NCBI GenBank assembly: GCA_947465275.1
Contig: CANIAI010000040.1
Coordinates: forward strand, 1 to 10,730
Reading direction: 5' to 3'
DNA: 10,730 bases
Source: Acidobacteriota bacterium
GTDB lineage: Bacteria; Acidobacteriota; Vicinamibacteria; Vicinamibacterales; UBA2999
Shown here: positions 10,289 through 10,730 of the stretch, piece after piece
How positions within the stretch are numbered: the first letter of the stretch is position 1
Layout of the letters: each line of letters begins with the position of its first letter
Made by a program: the position numbers and the translations under genes
Notes under the pieces: generated by a model
What the model was told of the DNA's origin: nothing
Databases searched by the model: none
The model's input: the letters and a program-made list of their open reading frames with translations, nothing else

Positions 10289-10344
10289 ACCCGCTCCGGG
10301 TCCGGCTTCGACCGTGCAGAGGCGGGAAGCTCGGGTATTTCCTG

Positions 10345-10373
10345 TTGCCTTACCCGCCAACCGGGGTAATAAT
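10345..10373 (+). promoter_or_regulatory. Weak promoter-like site overlapped by an inverted repeat
   Basis: TTGCCT (10345-10350) and a TAATAAT stretch (10367-10373) are 16-17 bases apart, as in a sigma70 promoter. Perfect six-base inverted repeats, TTACCC (10350-10355) and GGGTAA (10364-10369), with an eight-base spacer, lie across the gap between them. That placement would suit an operator or a small RNA hairpin. It could also be chance; the arms are short. Confidence 0.3.
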
Positions 10374-10407
10374 CTCGGCTCTTCGATGCTCGGGCGATAG
10401 GAGCACT

Positions 10408-10449
10408 TTGGCAAAACCGGTGTCTAAGGGTTCGTCGGGAAGATCCTGA
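10408..10449 (+). CDS. Doubtful 13-codon small ORF in the hppA-tonB gap
   Basis: A TTG codon lies four bases after AGGAG (10399-10403) and opens a frame reading MAKPVSKGSSGRS before TGA at 10447. It ends seven bases before the -35 box of the tonB promoter and lies downstream of the weak promoter-like site. It is basic, has no recognised family and could be a leader peptide or chance. The TTG start and the short spacing to AGGAG are both against it. Confidence 0.15.
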   Translation: MAKPVSKGSSGRS

Positions 10450-10455
10450 CGGTCG

Positions 10456-10485
10456 TTGACACTAATTTTTGGGCCTAGCTATAAT
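10456..10485 (+). promoter_or_regulatory. Perfect-consensus sigma70 promoter for the tonB-family gene
   Basis: TTGACA (10456-10461) and TATAAT (10480-10485) both match consensus at all six positions and are separated by 18 bases. The spacer contains an AT-rich run (CTAATTTTT). Transcription should start near 10492, leaving a leader of about 44 bases with a good ribosome site. In DNA this GC-rich, such a match is very unlikely by chance. Confidence 0.88.
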
Positions 10486-10519
10486 CGGCCGCCTTTGCCG
10501 GCGTCCGAGCCGCGTTTCC

Positions 10520-10525
10520 AGGAGG
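10520..10525 (+). promoter_or_regulatory. Ribosome binding site of the tonB-family gene
   Basis: AGGAGG is a full anti-SD match, ten bases before GTG 10536 and 28 before ATG 10554. The spacing favours the GTG start. Confidence 0.75.
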
Positions 10526-10535
10526 GGTAAGACCG

Positions 10536-10730
10536 GTGCCACGCGACGAAAAAATGTTCGGGGACATCGTCGATCCGTCCATCAAGGTCGGCAGTAAGCA
10601 GTGGTACACCGTACCGCTGTCGATCCTGGTGCACACGGCGGCGATCCTCGGTCTGATCATCATTCCGTTGATGGCGGCCGACGTGCTGCCGACGCCGCCC
10701 TCGATGATGGGAGCGTTCGTGGCAGCGCCA
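10536..10730 (+). CDS. TonB-family energy transducer, N-terminal part only
   Basis: The first 65 codons of a gene cut by the right edge. The product begins MPRDEKMFGDIVDPS, a short cytoplasmic stretch, followed by one hydrophobic helix at about residues 26-47 (VPLSILVHTAAILGLIIIPL) and then a Pro/Met-containing segment that looks like the start of a periplasmic spacer. This N-in, single-anchor layout is that of TonB proteins, which pass proton-motive force from ExbB-ExbD to outer-membrane receptors. The FGDIVDPS...KQWYTVPLS pattern is one I associate with acidobacterial TonB-family proteins. The C-terminal TonB domain is outside the window, so the family call rests on the anchor region and memory. 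GTG 10536 is chosen for its AGGAGG site; ATG 10554 would give the shorter start MFGD. The gene has its own strong promoter and is not simply read through from hppA. Confidence 0.7.
   Translation, partial: MPRDEKMFGDIVDPSIKVGSKQWYTVPLSILVHTAAILGLIIIPLMAADVLPTPPSMMGAFVAAP

Noticed and set aside
10245..10535. A riboswitch or tRNA in the gap before tonB
   Set aside because: No cloverleaf or recognisable riboswitch core was seen. The gap is explained by a hairpin, promoter elements and a ribosome site.

Overview
The window is high-GC DNA from a Gram-negative bacterium. The Gram-negative call rests on yajC-secD-secF, a TonB-type protein and exported proteins. The sequence style suggests Acidobacteriota (possibly Vicinamibacteria-like): a TPR protein of a type I associate with that phylum, a TonB start reading MFGDIVDPS, and an unusual membrane pyrophosphatase. 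That placement is an inference from memory and was not tested. No rRNA, tRNA, CRISPR array, insertion sequence or phage gene was seen.

Layout. Positions 1-2099 carry two genes on the minus strand: ddl (D-alanine--D-alanine ligase) and, overlapping its stop by four bases, a secreted TPR-like protein that runs off the left edge. About 20 bases to the right of the ddl start, a plus-strand run begins: tgt, yajC, secD, secF, uppP, a DUF502/COV-type membrane protein and hppA (membrane pyrophosphatase). Gaps are -4 to about 40 bases, so the run looks like one operon. A strong hairpin follows hppA. The 291-base gap after it holds a possible weak promoter with an inverted repeat, a doubtful 13-codon ORF, and a perfect TTGACA-N18-TATAAT promoter. 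That promoter drives a TonB-family gene cut by the right edge.

How the genes fit together. tgt-yajC-secD-secF is a widespread order: tRNA queuosine modification followed by the Sec accessory complex that uses proton-motive force to pull proteins across the membrane. uppP recycles the undecaprenyl carrier needed for cell-wall synthesis, and ddl makes the D-Ala-D-Ala dipeptide for the same wall. HppA turns pyrophosphate, a by-product of biosynthesis, into an ion gradient. SecDF and TonB both spend such a gradient. The window therefore reads as an envelope and membrane-energy neighbourhood. It is mostly housekeeping. The parts worth a second look are the divergent pyrophosphatase with an apparent signal peptide, the plant-COV-like motif in the DUF502 protein, the very short ddl/tgt divergent start region, and the region upstream of tonB. 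I found no convincing undescribed defence or mobile system.
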